The notes below the pieces were generated by a model, which worked only from the letters and a program-made list of their open reading frames with translations, ran no database searches and was not told the origin of the DNA. A program made the position numbers and the translations under genes. From SLRI01 sp964402505 (GTDB taxonomy: Bacteria; Pseudomonadota; Alphaproteobacteria; Geminicoccales; Geminicoccaceae): a stretch of DNA of 64,000 nt. Below, piece after piece: positions 56,644 through 64,000 of the stretch (within the stretch, counting starts at the first letter, position 1; each line of letters begins with the position of its first letter). Location: positions 54,901-118,900 of the forward strand of contig CAYOCP010000012.1 in the NCBI GenBank assembly GCA_964402505.1. The letters are read 5' to 3'.

Positions 56644-57447
56644 ATGTCCCCTGCCCGGGCCGCACTGGCCCTCGTCCTTCAGCGGATCGGCGATGGCGCC
56701 GTAGCACTCAGCGGCGGCGTCGACAGCGTCACGCTGGCCGCCCTGGCGCACGAGGTGCTGGGTTCGCGGGTCGAGATGATCCACGCGAGATCGCCCGCGG
56801 TACCGCCGGCCGCTACGGCGCGCGTGCGCGAGCTCGCCCGGGATCGTGGCTGGTGCCTCACCATCCTCGATGCCGGCGAGTTCGCCGATCCCCGCTATCG
56901 TGCCAACCCGGTCAACCGCTGCTTCTTCTGCAAGACCAATCTCTACGGCACCATGGCCGTCGCCACCGATCGGGTGCTGCTCTCGGGCACCAATCTCGAC
57001 GATCTGGGAGACTGGCGGCCCGGCCTCCTGGCCGCGGAGCAGCATAACGTGCGCCACCCCTATGTCGAGGCCGGCATCGGCAAGGCCGCCGTGCGCGCCC
57101 TGGCGCGCGAGCTCGGGCTCCTCGACATCGCCGAGCTGCCTTCCGCACCATGCCTCTCGAGCCGGGTGGAGACCGGTCTCTGGATCGATCCCGAAGCGCT
57201 GCGTGCCATCGACGCGGTCGAAACGGAGCTGCGGGAGGCGCTGGCACCCCGCACGGTCCGCGTGCGGCTGCGCGCCGGATCCATCAGCATCGAGCTCGAC
57301 GAAGCGACGCTGGCACGTCTGACCGAAGCCGGGCGCCGGGCCTGGACCGGGCGCATCGCCAGACGCTTCGGCACGCTCCGGGCCGGCCGCTCGGTCGCTT
57401 TCGCCCCCTATCGCCAGGGCAGCGCCTTCCTGCGGGACGCATCCTGA
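56644..57447 (+). CDS. larE: LarE-type ATP-dependent sacrificial sulfur transferase, orphan
   Basis: 267-residue PP-loop enzyme. LarE adenylates a pyridinium dicarboxylate intermediate and donates sulfur from its own cysteine (or an Fe-S cluster) in synthesis of the nickel-pincer nucleotide. PP-loop: VALSGGVDSVTLA. It has a CxxC (NRCFFCKTNLYG, about residues 98-101) and a further cysteine in LPSAPCLSSRVETG, fitting the three-cysteine class that holds a [4Fe-4S] cluster. AGGAGG lies 5 bp before ATG 56644, which decides against the ATG at 56629. No larA, larB or larC is nearby, so its pathway here is open. Confidence 0.88.
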   Translation: MSPARAALALVLQRIGDGAVALSGGVDSVTLAALAHEVLGSRVEMIHARSPAVPPAATARVRELARDRGWCLTILDAGEFADPRYRANPVNRCFFCKTNLYGTMAVATDRVLLSGTNLDDLGDWRPGLLAAEQHNVRHPYVEAGIGKAAVRALARELGLLDIAELPSAPCLSSRVETGLWIDPEALRAIDAVETELREALAPRTVRVRLRAGSISIELDEATLARLTEAGRRAWTGRIARRFGTLRAGRSVAFAPYRQGSAFLRDAS

Positions 57448-57571
57448 GCCGCGAGGCGCGACCCTGCCGGCGCGCCGCCCGCAATCCTGCCATCCCCCGA
57501 AGCTTCCACCCTTGCCATCGCGAATCGAACGTGCCACGCGCAGGGTGCTGCCACCACCGGAGCCTTCGTCC

Positions 57572-58186
57572 ATGACTTCGAGCCTCACCGACAGCGCGGC
57601 GCTTCGCCAGCATTATGGCGAGGTGGGCCGGGCCGCCTCGCTGAAGGAGATGGACCGCCTCGACGCCCACGCCCGCCGCTTCATCGAGCTCTCGCCCTTC
57701 CTCGTCATGGCCACCGCCGATGCGCGAGGGCGCTGCGACGCCTCGCCCAAGGGCGACGCGCCCGGCTTCGTCGGCATCCTCGACGACCGCACGCTTCTGA
57801 TCCCCGACCGCCCCGGCAACAACCGCGTCGACAGCCTCGTCAACATCGCGGCCAACGCCCGGATCGGCCTGATCTTCTTCCTGCCGGGCTACCGGGAGAC
57901 CTTGCGCGTCAATGGCACCGCCCGGATCAGCATCGAGCCCGAGCTGCTCGAGGCCACCGCCCACGCCGGCAAACCGCCCCGGTCGGTCATCGTCGTCGGC
58001 GTGGAGGAGGTCTTCATGCATTGCGGCAAGGCGCTGATCCGCTCGAGGCTCTGGGATCCCGCTCGGCACGTCGCCAGGGGCGGTTTTCCGAGCCTCGCCC
58101 GGATCCTCGCCGACCAGATCGAGGGGATGGAGGAAAAGGCGGCGGACGCGCTGATCGAGAACGAGTATCGGCGCGAGCTCTACTGA
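57572..58186 (+). CDS. Pyridoxamine 5'-phosphate oxidase-fold protein
   Basis: 204-residue FMN-binding split-barrel protein of the PPOX superfamily (MSMEG_1061-like group). FLVMATADARGRCDASPKGDAPGFVGILDDRTLLIPDRPGNNRVDSLVNI is the conserved flavin-binding stretch, followed by ARIGLIFFLPGYRETLRVNGTARIS and VEEVFMHCGKALIRSRLWDP. Not the vitamin B6 PdxH itself. The substrate is unknown; relatives reduce F420- or FMN-dependent substrates or bind haem. It lies 10 bp before the CDF transporter and may be co-transcribed. Confidence 0.85.
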   Translation: MTSSLTDSAALRQHYGEVGRAASLKEMDRLDAHARRFIELSPFLVMATADARGRCDASPKGDAPGFVGILDDRTLLIPDRPGNNRVDSLVNIAANARIGLIFFLPGYRETLRVNGTARISIEPELLEATAHAGKPPRSVIVVGVEEVFMHCGKALIRSRLWDPARHVARGGFPSLARILADQIEGMEEKAADALIENEYRRELY

Positions 58187-58195
58187 ACGGACCGC

Positions 58196-59122
58196 ATGCT
58201 GCCGAGGCTCGAGCCGGCCGCCCTCGTCAGGTTCGCCGCCAAGGCCAGCCTGACGGTCGCGGTGCTGCTGACCCTGGCCAAGCTCGCCGCCGCCCTCGCC
58301 TCCGACTCGCTCGCCATCCTGGCCTCGCTGGTCGACAGCCTCGCCGACATCGGCGGCTCGCTCATCACCTTCCTCGCCGTACGGGTCAGCCAGCAGCCGC
58401 CGGACCGCTCACACCGCTTCGGCCACGGCAAGGCCGAGAGCCTCTCCGCCCTCGCCCAGGCCTGCCTCGTCCTCGGCTCGGCGCTCTTCGTCCTGATCGG
58501 CGCCGGCGACCGGCTGGTGAACCCGAGGAACGTCGAGGCCGGCACCTTCGCGCTTCTCGTCCTGGCCGCCGCCATCGCCGTGACCCTGGCGCTCGTCACC
58601 CTGCAGGGCTGGGTCGTGAGGCGGACCGGCTCAACCGCGATCGCCGCCGACCGGCTGCACTACACCGCCGATCTCGCGACCAACCTTCTGGTCCTGGCCG
58701 CCCTGCTCCTGACCGTCCGGCTCGACATCACCTGGCTCGATCCCCTGGCCGGGGCGCTCGTCGCCGCCTATCTCGCCTGGCAGGCGGGCCGGCTCGGCCG
58801 CTCGGCCATCGACACGCTCATGGACCGCGAGCTCGACCCCGAGGAACGGCGGCGCATCGAGATGCTGGTGCGCGCCCATCCCGACGTCTTCGACCTCCAC
58901 GATTTGCGCACCCGCCGGGCCGGCACCACCACCTTCATCGAGCTGCACATCGAGATCGACGGCGCGATGAGCCTGCGCCGCGCCCATCACGTCACCGACG
59001 CGCTCGAGGCACGGCTGGCCGATGCCTTCGGCGAGACCGAGATCATCATCCACCAGGAGCCCGCCGGCCTCGAGGACGACCGGCTCGACCACCGCATCGC
59101 CGACCTCGGGGCCGGGCCCTGA
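58196..59122 (+). CDS. Cation diffusion facilitator family metal exporter
   Basis: 308-residue inner-membrane antiporter exporting Zn2+, Fe2+ or similar ions. Metal-site motifs are SLVDSLADIGGSLI (helix 2) and HYTADLATNLLV (helix 5), with the RFGHGKAESLSALAQ loop of the FieF type. The C-terminal cytosolic domain has FDLHDLRTRRAGTTTFIELHIEID. Six helices; length normal. The metal cannot be stated with confidence. Confidence 0.92.
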   Translation: MLPRLEPAALVRFAAKASLTVAVLLTLAKLAAALASDSLAILASLVDSLADIGGSLITFLAVRVSQQPPDRSHRFGHGKAESLSALAQACLVLGSALFVLIGAGDRLVNPRNVEAGTFALLVLAAAIAVTLALVTLQGWVVRRTGSTAIAADRLHYTADLATNLLVLAALLLTVRLDITWLDPLAGALVAAYLAWQAGRLGRSAIDTLMDRELDPEERRRIEMLVRAHPDVFDLHDLRTRRAGTTTFIELHIEIDGAMSLRRAHHVTDALEARLADAFGETEIIIHQEPAGLEDDRLDHRIADLGAGP

Positions 59123-59128
59123 GAAGCA

Positions 59129-59704
59129 TCAGCCGGCCGGCGTGGCGCCGGTCGGGCCGAGCGCCTTGATCGCCGGGATCAGCGCCTTGAAGGCCGGCCC
59201 CTCCGCCCGCTCCAGCCATTCGAAGACGACCATCTCGGCGGTCACGATGGAGACACCCCGCTCGCGCAGCCGTGCCAGCGCCATCGACCGATCCTCCTCC
59301 CGCCTCGAGCCGGCGGCATCGGCCGCGAGATGAACCTCGAAGCCCGCCTCCTGGAGATCGAGCGCCGTCTGCAGCACACAGACATGGGTTTCCATGCCGG
59401 CAACCACGATCTGCCGCCGGCCCGCCTGCTCGAGCGCCGCTCGCAACCCCGGCTCGCGCCAGCAGGAGAACGCGAGCTTGGGCAGGACCATGGCCCCCTC
59501 CGGCAGCGGCAGGAGGCGCGGATCGGTCGGCCCCAGCCCTTTCGGGTATTGTTCCGAAAGGATCACCGGCACCTCCACCACCGCCGCCGCCCGCAGCAGC
59601 AGCCCGAGCCGCTGGATGCGTGTCTCCGCCTCATCGACCGCCCGCGCCAGTCCCGCCTGCATGTCCACGGCGAGCAGCAGCGACCGATCTCTTCTCAACA
59701 TCAT
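59129..59704 (-). CDS. Isochorismatase-fold cysteine hydrolase
   Basis: 191-residue hydrolase of the YcaC/isochorismatase superfamily. The catalytic triad is visible: Asp in LLLAVDMQ, Lys in LPKLAFS, and Cys in GMETHVCVLQTALDL after a cis-peptide region. The start is set at ATG 59704, preceded by GGAAGGA; the frame extends upstream without support. The substrate is unknown. Convergent with the CDF gene (6-bp gap), divergent from the helicase. Confidence 0.87.
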   Translation of the reverse strand: MMLRRDRSLLLAVDMQAGLARAVDEAETRIQRLGLLLRAAAVVEVPVILSEQYPKGLGPTDPRLLPLPEGAMVLPKLAFSCWREPGLRAALEQAGRRQIVVAGMETHVCVLQTALDLQEAGFEVHLAADAAGSRREEDRSMALARLRERGVSIVTAEMVVFEWLERAEGPAFKALIPAIKALGPTGATPAG

Positions 59705-59796
59705 CCCGTCCTTCCCACCTTTCCGGCCTGTCCCTGCGATACCGACCCGTCTCGTCCTTTTTTGCTGCAGCGACCATTTCGCAGCAACGTGCGTCA

Positions 59797-59822
59797 TTGA
59801 CTTCACAACGATCGCCTATACA
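59797..59822 (+). promoter_or_regulatory. Possible promoter for the DEAD-box helicase
   Basis: TTGACT (59797-59802) and TATACA (59817-59822) are good boxes but only 14 bp apart, shorter than usual. They lie 56 bp before the TTG start in a relatively AT-rich stretch. Confidence 0.3.
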
Positions 59823-59877
59823 TGCAAGAGCGACATTTCATGTCACCCTCAACAATGGCGCCGACCAAGGACCCTAC

Positions 59878-61401
59878 TTGACCATCGAACCACCGACCAT
59901 CACCTTCGCGGAGCTCGGGCTGCGCGAGGAAATTCAGCGTGCCATCGCCGATGTCGGCTATGCTCACCCGACCCCGATCCAGGCCGCCGCCATCCCGGCC
60001 GTCCTCGAGGGGCGGGACGTCGTCGGCATCGCCCAGACCGGCACCGGCAAGACCGCCGGCTTCACCCTGCCGATGCTGCACCGGCTCGCCGCCGGCCGCG
60101 CCCGGGCGCGCATGCCCCGCTCGCTGATCCTCAGCCCCACGCGCGAGCTGGCGACGCAGATTTCGCAGAGCTTCGAGACCTACGGCAAGCATCTGAACCT
60201 GACCATGGCGCTCTTGATCGGCGGCGTGGGCATGGGCGAGCAGGAGAAGCTGCTCGAGAAGGGTGTCGACGTCCTCATCGCCACGCCGGGGCGGCTCCTC
60301 GACTGGTTCGACCGGGGCCGCATCCTGCTCAACGGGGTCGAGGTCTTCGTCATCGACGAGGCCGACCGGATGCTCGACATGGGTTTCATCCCGGACGTCG
60401 AGCGCATCTTCCAGCTCCTGACCAAGCGCGGGCAGACGCTGCTCTTCTCCGCCACCATGCCGAAGGAGGTGCGGCGGCTGGCCGAGCGCTTCCTGCGCGA
60501 CCCGGCTGAGATCGAGGTGGCGCGGCCGTCGACGCGGGCGGAGAAGGTCAGGGACGTCGTCGTGCCGATCTGCGGCATCGAGCGGCGGGTCGCGCTCGAT
60601 CGGCTCCTGGATGCGGAGCGGATCGAGAACGCCATCATCTTCTGCAATCGCAAGCGCGACGTCTCGACCGTCAACCGCTTCCTGCAGCGGCAGGGACGGA
60701 ACGCCCAGGACATTCACGGCGATCTCGACCAGAGCCAGCGGCAGGCCACCCTCGACGCCTTCAAGTCGGGGTCTGTCGCCTATCTCGTCGCCACCGACGT
60801 CGCGGCTCGCGGCCTCGACATCATCGACCTGCCGGTGGTCGTCAATCTCGACGTGCCCATCCATCCCGACGACTACGTCCACCGCATCGGCCGCACCGGG
60901 CGCGCCGGCAAGGAGGGCCGCGCCTTCACCCTGGCGGATCCCGACGACGGCAAGCATCTGGCCGCCATCGAGCGCCTGCTCGGCACGAAGCTCGAGCGGC
61001 AGCTCGTCGAGAGCGTGAGCGACGAGACGGAAGCTCCCAAGCGCCCGAGCCGGGCAAGACCGGCGAGGCGCGCCGCCTCTGCCGATCATCCGGCCGAGGA
61101 CGCCGCGGTCGAGAGCGCCCCTCCGGCCGATTCCGCCGCCGGGACCGCCGGCACCCGCCGGCGCCGCCGGCGCGCCGATCCGGCCGGCGACGAAGTGACG
61201 GCGGAAGCTTCGGCCGAGACGCCCGAAACGGGCCCGTCGCGCAAGCGCAGACCCGCCAAGGAGGCGGCGCCGACCGAGGCGGCCAGAACATCCCCGGCCG
61301 CACCCCGGTCCCGCCGCGAGCGTGACGAGCCGGTGGTCGGCCTCGGCGATCACGTGCCCGCCTTCCTCCTGCGGCCCGTGCCCGTCAAGGCGGTCGCCTG
61401 A
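59878..61401 (+). CDS. DEAD-box ATP-dependent RNA helicase (RhlE-like)
   Basis: 507 residues. All core motifs are present: Q motif (HPTPIQAAAIP), motif I (AQTGTGKTAG), Ia (PTRELA), Ib (TPGR), II (VIDEAD), III (SAT), IV (IIFCNRKRDV), V (ATDVAARGLDI) and VI (HRIGRTGRAG). The C-terminal 120 residues are a basic Arg/Pro/Ala-rich tail (RPARRAASADHPAED, GTRRRRRRADP) likely to bind RNA. The start is TTG 59878 with AGGA 7 bp upstream; no ATG lies in frame before the Q motif. It acts in ribosome assembly or RNA turnover, often cold-induced. Confidence 0.93.
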   Translation: MTIEPPTITFAELGLREEIQRAIADVGYAHPTPIQAAAIPAVLEGRDVVGIAQTGTGKTAGFTLPMLHRLAAGRARARMPRSLILSPTRELATQISQSFETYGKHLNLTMALLIGGVGMGEQEKLLEKGVDVLIATPGRLLDWFDRGRILLNGVEVFVIDEADRMLDMGFIPDVERIFQLLTKRGQTLLFSATMPKEVRRLAERFLRDPAEIEVARPSTRAEKVRDVVVPICGIERRVALDRLLDAERIENAIIFCNRKRDVSTVNRFLQRQGRNAQDIHGDLDQSQRQATLDAFKSGSVAYLVATDVAARGLDIIDLPVVVNLDVPIHPDDYVHRIGRTGRAGKEGRAFTLADPDDGKHLAAIERLLGTKLERQLVESVSDETEAPKRPSRARPARRAASADHPAEDAAVESAPPADSAAGTAGTRRRRRRADPAGDEVTAEASAETPETGPSRKRRPAKEAAPTEAARTSPAAPRSRRERDEPVVGLGDHVPAFLLRPVPVKAVA

Positions 61402-61429
61402 GCCGTTCACCGCTCCCCGGAAGCCGCCC

Positions 61430-61672
61430 ATGCAGACGATCTTCGTCATGGTGAAATGCGAGCTCGGCCGCTCCTACGAGGTGGCCGGCGAGGCGGTGGA
61501 GACGATCGAGGAGGTCTCCGAGGTCTATTCCGTTTCGGGCCAGTACGACCTCATCATGAAGTTCCATCTGGCGGCCGATGTCGATATCGGCCGCTTCGTC
61601 AACAACGCGGTGCAGAGCCTGGCAGGGGTCAAGGACACCTTCACCCTCATCACCTTCAAGGCCTTCGCTTGA
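61430..61672 (+). CDS. Stand-alone Lrp/AsnC ligand-binding (RAM) domain protein
   Basis: 80-residue protein consisting only of the alpha-beta RAM domain: TIFVMVKCELGRSYEVAGEAVETIEEVSEVYSVSGQYDLIMKFHL and GVKDTFTLITFKAF. No helix-turn-helix is present. Such proteins form oligomers that bind amino acids and can modulate partners, but their roles are poorly known. It sits 28 bp after the helicase, and its stop overlaps a possible TTG start of the Nudix gene. Confidence 0.88.
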   Translation: MQTIFVMVKCELGRSYEVAGEAVETIEEVSEVYSVSGQYDLIMKFHLAADVDIGRFVNNAVQSLAGVKDTFTLITFKAFA

Positions 61673-61686
61673 CCGAAGGCCCGGGA

Positions 61687-62340
61687 ATGCCGGCGTCGGG
61701 CGACGGCACGGCGCCGGACGGCACGGACCCGAGGGTGCGCATCCGCGAGAGCCGTGATGCGCATCACGGCTTCTTTCGCTTCGAGGTCGTGGACCTCGAG
61801 CATCGCCGCTTCGACGGCGTCATGAGCCCCGTGATCAGGCGCGAGATCCTGCACATCCCCGAAGCGGCCGCGGTCCTGCCCTACGACCCGGTCACCGATA
61901 GCGTCGTCCTGATCGAGCAGTTCCGGGCCGGCTGCATGCGGCACCCGACCGGCGCCTGGCTGCTCGAGGTGGTGGCGGGGCTGGTCGGACCCGGCGAGAG
62001 CGCCGCCGAGACCGCTTTGCGCGAGCTCGTCGAGGAGGCCGGGCTCGAGGCCAGAAGGCTCGAGCGGATCGCCGCCTACGTCCCCTCGCCGGGTGCGGTG
62101 ACGGAGCGCAGCACCGTCTTCATCGCCGAGATCGATGCCGAAGGTGCCGGCGGCCTGCACGGGCTGCCGGAAGAGGCCGAGGACATCAGGAGCCACGTGA
62201 TCCCGGCCGAGGCGGCCTTCGACTGGGTCGAGAGCGGCCGCATCATCGCCGCCAACGCCGTGATCCCGCTCCGCTGGCTGCAGGTGCACCACGGGGAGCT
62301 GCGGCGCCGCTGGCTTGCGGAACCGGCCGAAAGCACGTAA
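61687..62340 (+). CDS. nudF: ADP-ribose pyrophosphatase-like Nudix hydrolase
   Basis: 217 residues. A perfect Nudix box, GLVGPGESAAETALRELVEEAGL, lies at about residues 100-122; the upstream VVLIEQFRAGCMRHPTGAWLLEVVAG is the NudF/ADPRase pattern. It hydrolyses ADP-ribose or related nucleotide sugars to AMP. ATG 61687 has GAAGG about 8 bp upstream; TTG 61669 overlaps the previous stop and is an alternative start. Confidence 0.9.
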   Translation: MPASGDGTAPDGTDPRVRIRESRDAHHGFFRFEVVDLEHRRFDGVMSPVIRREILHIPEAAAVLPYDPVTDSVVLIEQFRAGCMRHPTGAWLLEVVAGLVGPGESAAETALRELVEEAGLEARRLERIAAYVPSPGAVTERSTVFIAEIDAEGAGGLHGLPEEAEDIRSHVIPAEAAFDWVESGRIIAANAVIPLRWLQVHHGELRRRWLAEPAEST

Positions 62341-62378
62341 ATCCGGGACGTTCGCGAGACGATCCTCTGGATGAACCC

Positions 62379-62666
62379 ATGCAGGCACGCATCTTCAGGC
62401 CGGCCAAGACCGCCATTCAGTCGGGCCGACGCAAGACGAAGGATTGGGTCGTCGAGTTCGAGCCGCGCTCGCGCGTCGAGGCCGACCGGCTGATCGGCTG
62501 GAACGGGTCCGACGACACCAACCGGCAGGTCCAGCTCCGCTTCCCCACCAAGGAGGCCGCCATCTCCTACTGCCGCCGCGAAAACCTGACCTTCCAGGTC
62601 TTCGAGCCGCATACCCGCGTGGTCGTGCCCAAATCCTACGCCGAGAACTTCATCCGCCGCACCTGA
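62379..62666 (+). CDS. NADH dehydrogenase accessory subunit, NDUFS4-like (ETC complex I conserved region)
   Basis: 95 residues. ARIFRPAKTAIQSGRRKTKDWVVEFEP, LIGWNGSDDTNRQVQLRFPTKEAAISYCRRENLTFQVFEPH is the NDUFS4 signature found in mitochondria and alphaproteobacteria. It stabilises the NADH-binding N module of complex I on the cytoplasmic side. The core nuo genes are elsewhere. A good taxonomic marker for alphaproteobacteria. Confidence 0.93.
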   Translation: MQARIFRPAKTAIQSGRRKTKDWVVEFEPRSRVEADRLIGWNGSDDTNRQVQLRFPTKEAAISYCRRENLTFQVFEPHTRVVVPKSYAENFIRRT

Positions 62667-62706
62667 CGTTCCCCCGCTTCGACGAGCCTGCTATACGGCT
62701 GACCAC

Positions 62707-62783
62707 GCGCCCTTAGCTCAGCTGGATAGAGCAGCTGCCTTCTAAGCAGCAGGTCGCAGGTTCGAATCCTGCAGGGCGCGCCA
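62707..62783 (+). tRNA. tRNA-Arg (anticodon UCU)
   Basis: 77 nt with encoded CCA. Acceptor GCGCCCT pairs with AGGGCGC, discriminator G. D arm GCTCAGCTGGATAGAGC, anticodon stem GCTGC/GCAGC with loop CTTCTAA (anticodon TCT), T arm with GGTTCGAATCC. Decodes AGA. It hosts the 3' end of the recombinase gene and is probably the integration site of an element extending right. Confidence 0.97.
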
Positions 62784-64000
62784 TCTCGCATTTTCCACTG
62801 CAAAACTCACCTAAAGCCTTGAATGGAAAGGCTAATTTAGGTGTTCGAAGTCCCTGATTCCGGCAGTATGCCAAAGGCTCCAGAAACGCCAGCCGAAGCA
62901 CCGTTTTCCGGCCTATGAGATCGGAATTATCCCATATATCCCAAGGGCTTGAGAGAAAGCGAAGCGCGTGTTCGAACGACTCCTCCAGGGTAAGCCTCGG
63001 TTTGCCGTTTGACGCCAGCTTCTCCTGCGCGAGCACCTTCTCGCGCTCCAGCTTCGAAATCCGCTTCTCGTAGGCCGAGATCACCGTCGCATTGCCCGAC
63101 TCGACGATGCGGTCGAGCAGCGCCTCGATCTGCTTCTCGATCTGGCCGATATTCGCCTTGAGCGTTTTCGCCGCACCGGCAGCCTGAGCAAGGCGCATGT
63201 TCCAGGCGTCGGAGAACATCGCCTTGACGAGCCCGAACAGGGTCTCCGAGGGCTGCAACCGCTGGAGCAGGTCCTCAAACTCGCCTTCCAACTCCTCGCG
63301 CCTGATTGACTTGCGATAGCTCTCGCAGCCCTTCGTCGGGCAGAGATAGTAGGGGTACTTCTGGCTCTTGCCCTGCGACCAGCACGCGCTCAGCGGCTTG
63401 CCGCAATCGCCGCACAGGATGAACCCGCGCAGCGGAAAATCGGCGCTGATATCCTTGCGGGCCGGAGCCTTTGCCGTGCTCTTGAGGCGGGCCTGTATCT
63501 TCTCGAAGGTCTCGAAGCTGACGAGCCCTTCGTGTTTGCCCTTGCGCAAACTGACGCCCCAATTGGGGGCTTCGACGTAACCCGCGTAGACCACCCGCGT
63601 CAGCAGTTCATAGACGCGCTGGTTGCGAATCTCGCCGTTCGGCAAATCCTTGGGGAAGGATGGCTGGCGCTCCAGGAAGCGCTTTACTTCGACCTGCGTG
63701 GCGAAGCGGCCCGAGGCATAGCCTTCCAGGGCCTCTTGCAGCGCCGACGCATTCGGCTCATCGCGCACGAGCACCTTGCCCTGGCCGCTCTCCCGCTCGT
63801 AGCGGTATCCGACAGGGGCCTGAAACACCCAATAGCCGTTCTGAATCCGCGCGCGCATCCGGTTCACCGTCTGCTCGCCGTTCTTTTGGCGCTGATGCTG
63901 CGAGACCGAGGCCAGAAGGTTCTCGACAAGCTGCGAGTCGGGTCCTCGATCGTGTCCCATGGAGTGGTGTAGCTGAGCTGTGCCCATGGCGTTCTCCGGC
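62713..64000 (-). CDS. Large serine recombinase (site-specific integrase), N-terminus beyond the window
   Basis: At least 429 residues are visible, and the frame remains open to base 64000. The end of the resolvase-type catalytic domain (LVENLLASVSQHQRQKNGEQTVNRMRARI) is followed by the recombinase domain (NGYWVFQAPVGYRYE), a zinc ribbon (FILCGDCGKPLSACW, CPTKGCESY) and a long coiled coil (LKANIGQIEKQIEALLDRIVE, EKRISKLEREKVLAQEKL). The catalytic serine is outside. The last 20 or so residues (RPAGFEPATCCLEGSC) are antisense translation of the tRNA-Arg gene, and the stop lies inside it. The true C-terminus of the ancestral protein was probably replaced on integration. Confidence 0.9.
   Translation of the reverse strand, partial: PENAMGTAQLHHSMGHDRGPDSQLVENLLASVSQHQRQKNGEQTVNRMRARIQNGYWVFQAPVGYRYERESGQGKVLVRDEPNASALQEALEGYASGRFATQVEVKRFLERQPSFPKDLPNGEIRNQRVYELLTRVVYAGYVEAPNWGVSLRKGKHEGLVSFETFEKIQARLKSTAKAPARKDISADFPLRGFILCGDCGKPLSACWSQGKSQKYPYYLCPTKGCESYRKSIRREELEGEFEDLLQRLQPSETLFGLVKAMFSDAWNMRLAQAAGAAKTLKANIGQIEKQIEALLDRIVESGNATVISAYEKRISKLEREKVLAQEKLASNGKPRLTLEESFEHALRFLSSPWDIWDNSDLIGRKTVLRLAFLEPLAYCRNQGLRTPKLAFPFKALGEFCSGKCEMARPAGFEPATCCLEGSCSIQLS
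62747..62783. other. Probable attachment site in the 3' half of tRNA-Arg
   Basis: The 3' half of the tRNA gene is the usual core for tRNA-directed integration, and the integrase gene abuts it pointing inward. The second attachment copy should lie beyond 64000, so the exact core cannot be defined from this window. Confidence 0.5.

Noticed and set aside
59330..59800. Plus-strand frame opposite the isochorismatase-fold gene
   Set aside because: The minus strand has the full catalytic triad and ribosome site; the plus frame has no recognisable pattern.

Overview
This is a GC-rich chromosomal window, almost certainly from an alphaproteobacterium. The evidence is gene order and gene content. The gene orders are purL-bolA-grxD, ffh-rpsP-rimM-trmD-rplS-leuC and dapF-mtaB-ftsY-mlaD-DUF2155. 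The content includes an NDUFS4-like complex I accessory subunit, a fused MrpA/B antiporter subunit and a long bifunctional PutA. I cannot fix the order; Rhodospirillales/Geminicoccales-like or Hyphomicrobiales-like are the best guesses. Long antisense open frames occur throughout because of codon GC bias and are not annotated.

Layout. 1-2660: end of purL, BolA and monothiol glutaredoxin. 2726-6976: a two-gene cassette bracketed by two near-identical short hairpin repeats. It holds a Tat-exported DMSO/TMAO-reductase-type molybdoenzyme with a fused C-terminal haem-c domain, and a lone TRAP-type binding protein. 7031-7425: a non-coding stretch with five 17-bp palindromes at 32/32/32/31-bp spacing, then direct repeats at about 21-bp multiples, then a further inverted repeat. 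7552-15586: a small permease, decayed gcvPB-like and ridA-like remnants, a BKACE (DUF849) enzyme and a complete malonate operon matPQMAB on the minus strand. 15666-21237: a compact surface-polysaccharide cluster (O-antigen ligase/polymerase, membrane nucleotidyltransferase-like protein, PssD/PssE pair, methyltransferase, initiating sugar-phosphate transferase). 21432-31553: flavin reductase, the minus-strand dapF-mtaB-ftsY-mlaD-DUF2155 operon (with a 100-N assembly gap inside a coding tandem repeat of mlaD), and the plus-strand ffh to leuC block ending in a strong bidirectional hairpin. 31689-40154: housekeeping and orphan genes (mtgA, msrA, adenine deaminase, DUF502, a large beta-helix/DUF4114 protein, a DUF815 ATPase, a coiled-coil orphan behind an AT-rich promoter). 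40160-45748: a LIV-type ABC importer plus a zinc alcohol dehydrogenase. 45854-52741: a DUF3108 protein and the complete mrpA(B)CDEFG cation/proton antiporter operon. 52871-62666: putA, an orphan larE, a PPOX-fold protein, a CDF metal exporter, an isochorismatase-fold hydrolase, a DEAD-box helicase, a stand-alone Lrp ligand domain, a Nudix hydrolase and an NDUFS4-like protein. 62707-64000: tRNA-Arg(UCU) with a large serine recombinase whose 3' end runs into the tRNA gene, marking one end of an integrated element that continues past the window.

Main candidates for a second look: the helically phased palindrome array at 7031-7174, the repeat-bracketed TorA-cytochrome fusion cassette, the BKACE-extended malonate operon with its deletion scar, and the island boundary at tRNA-Arg.
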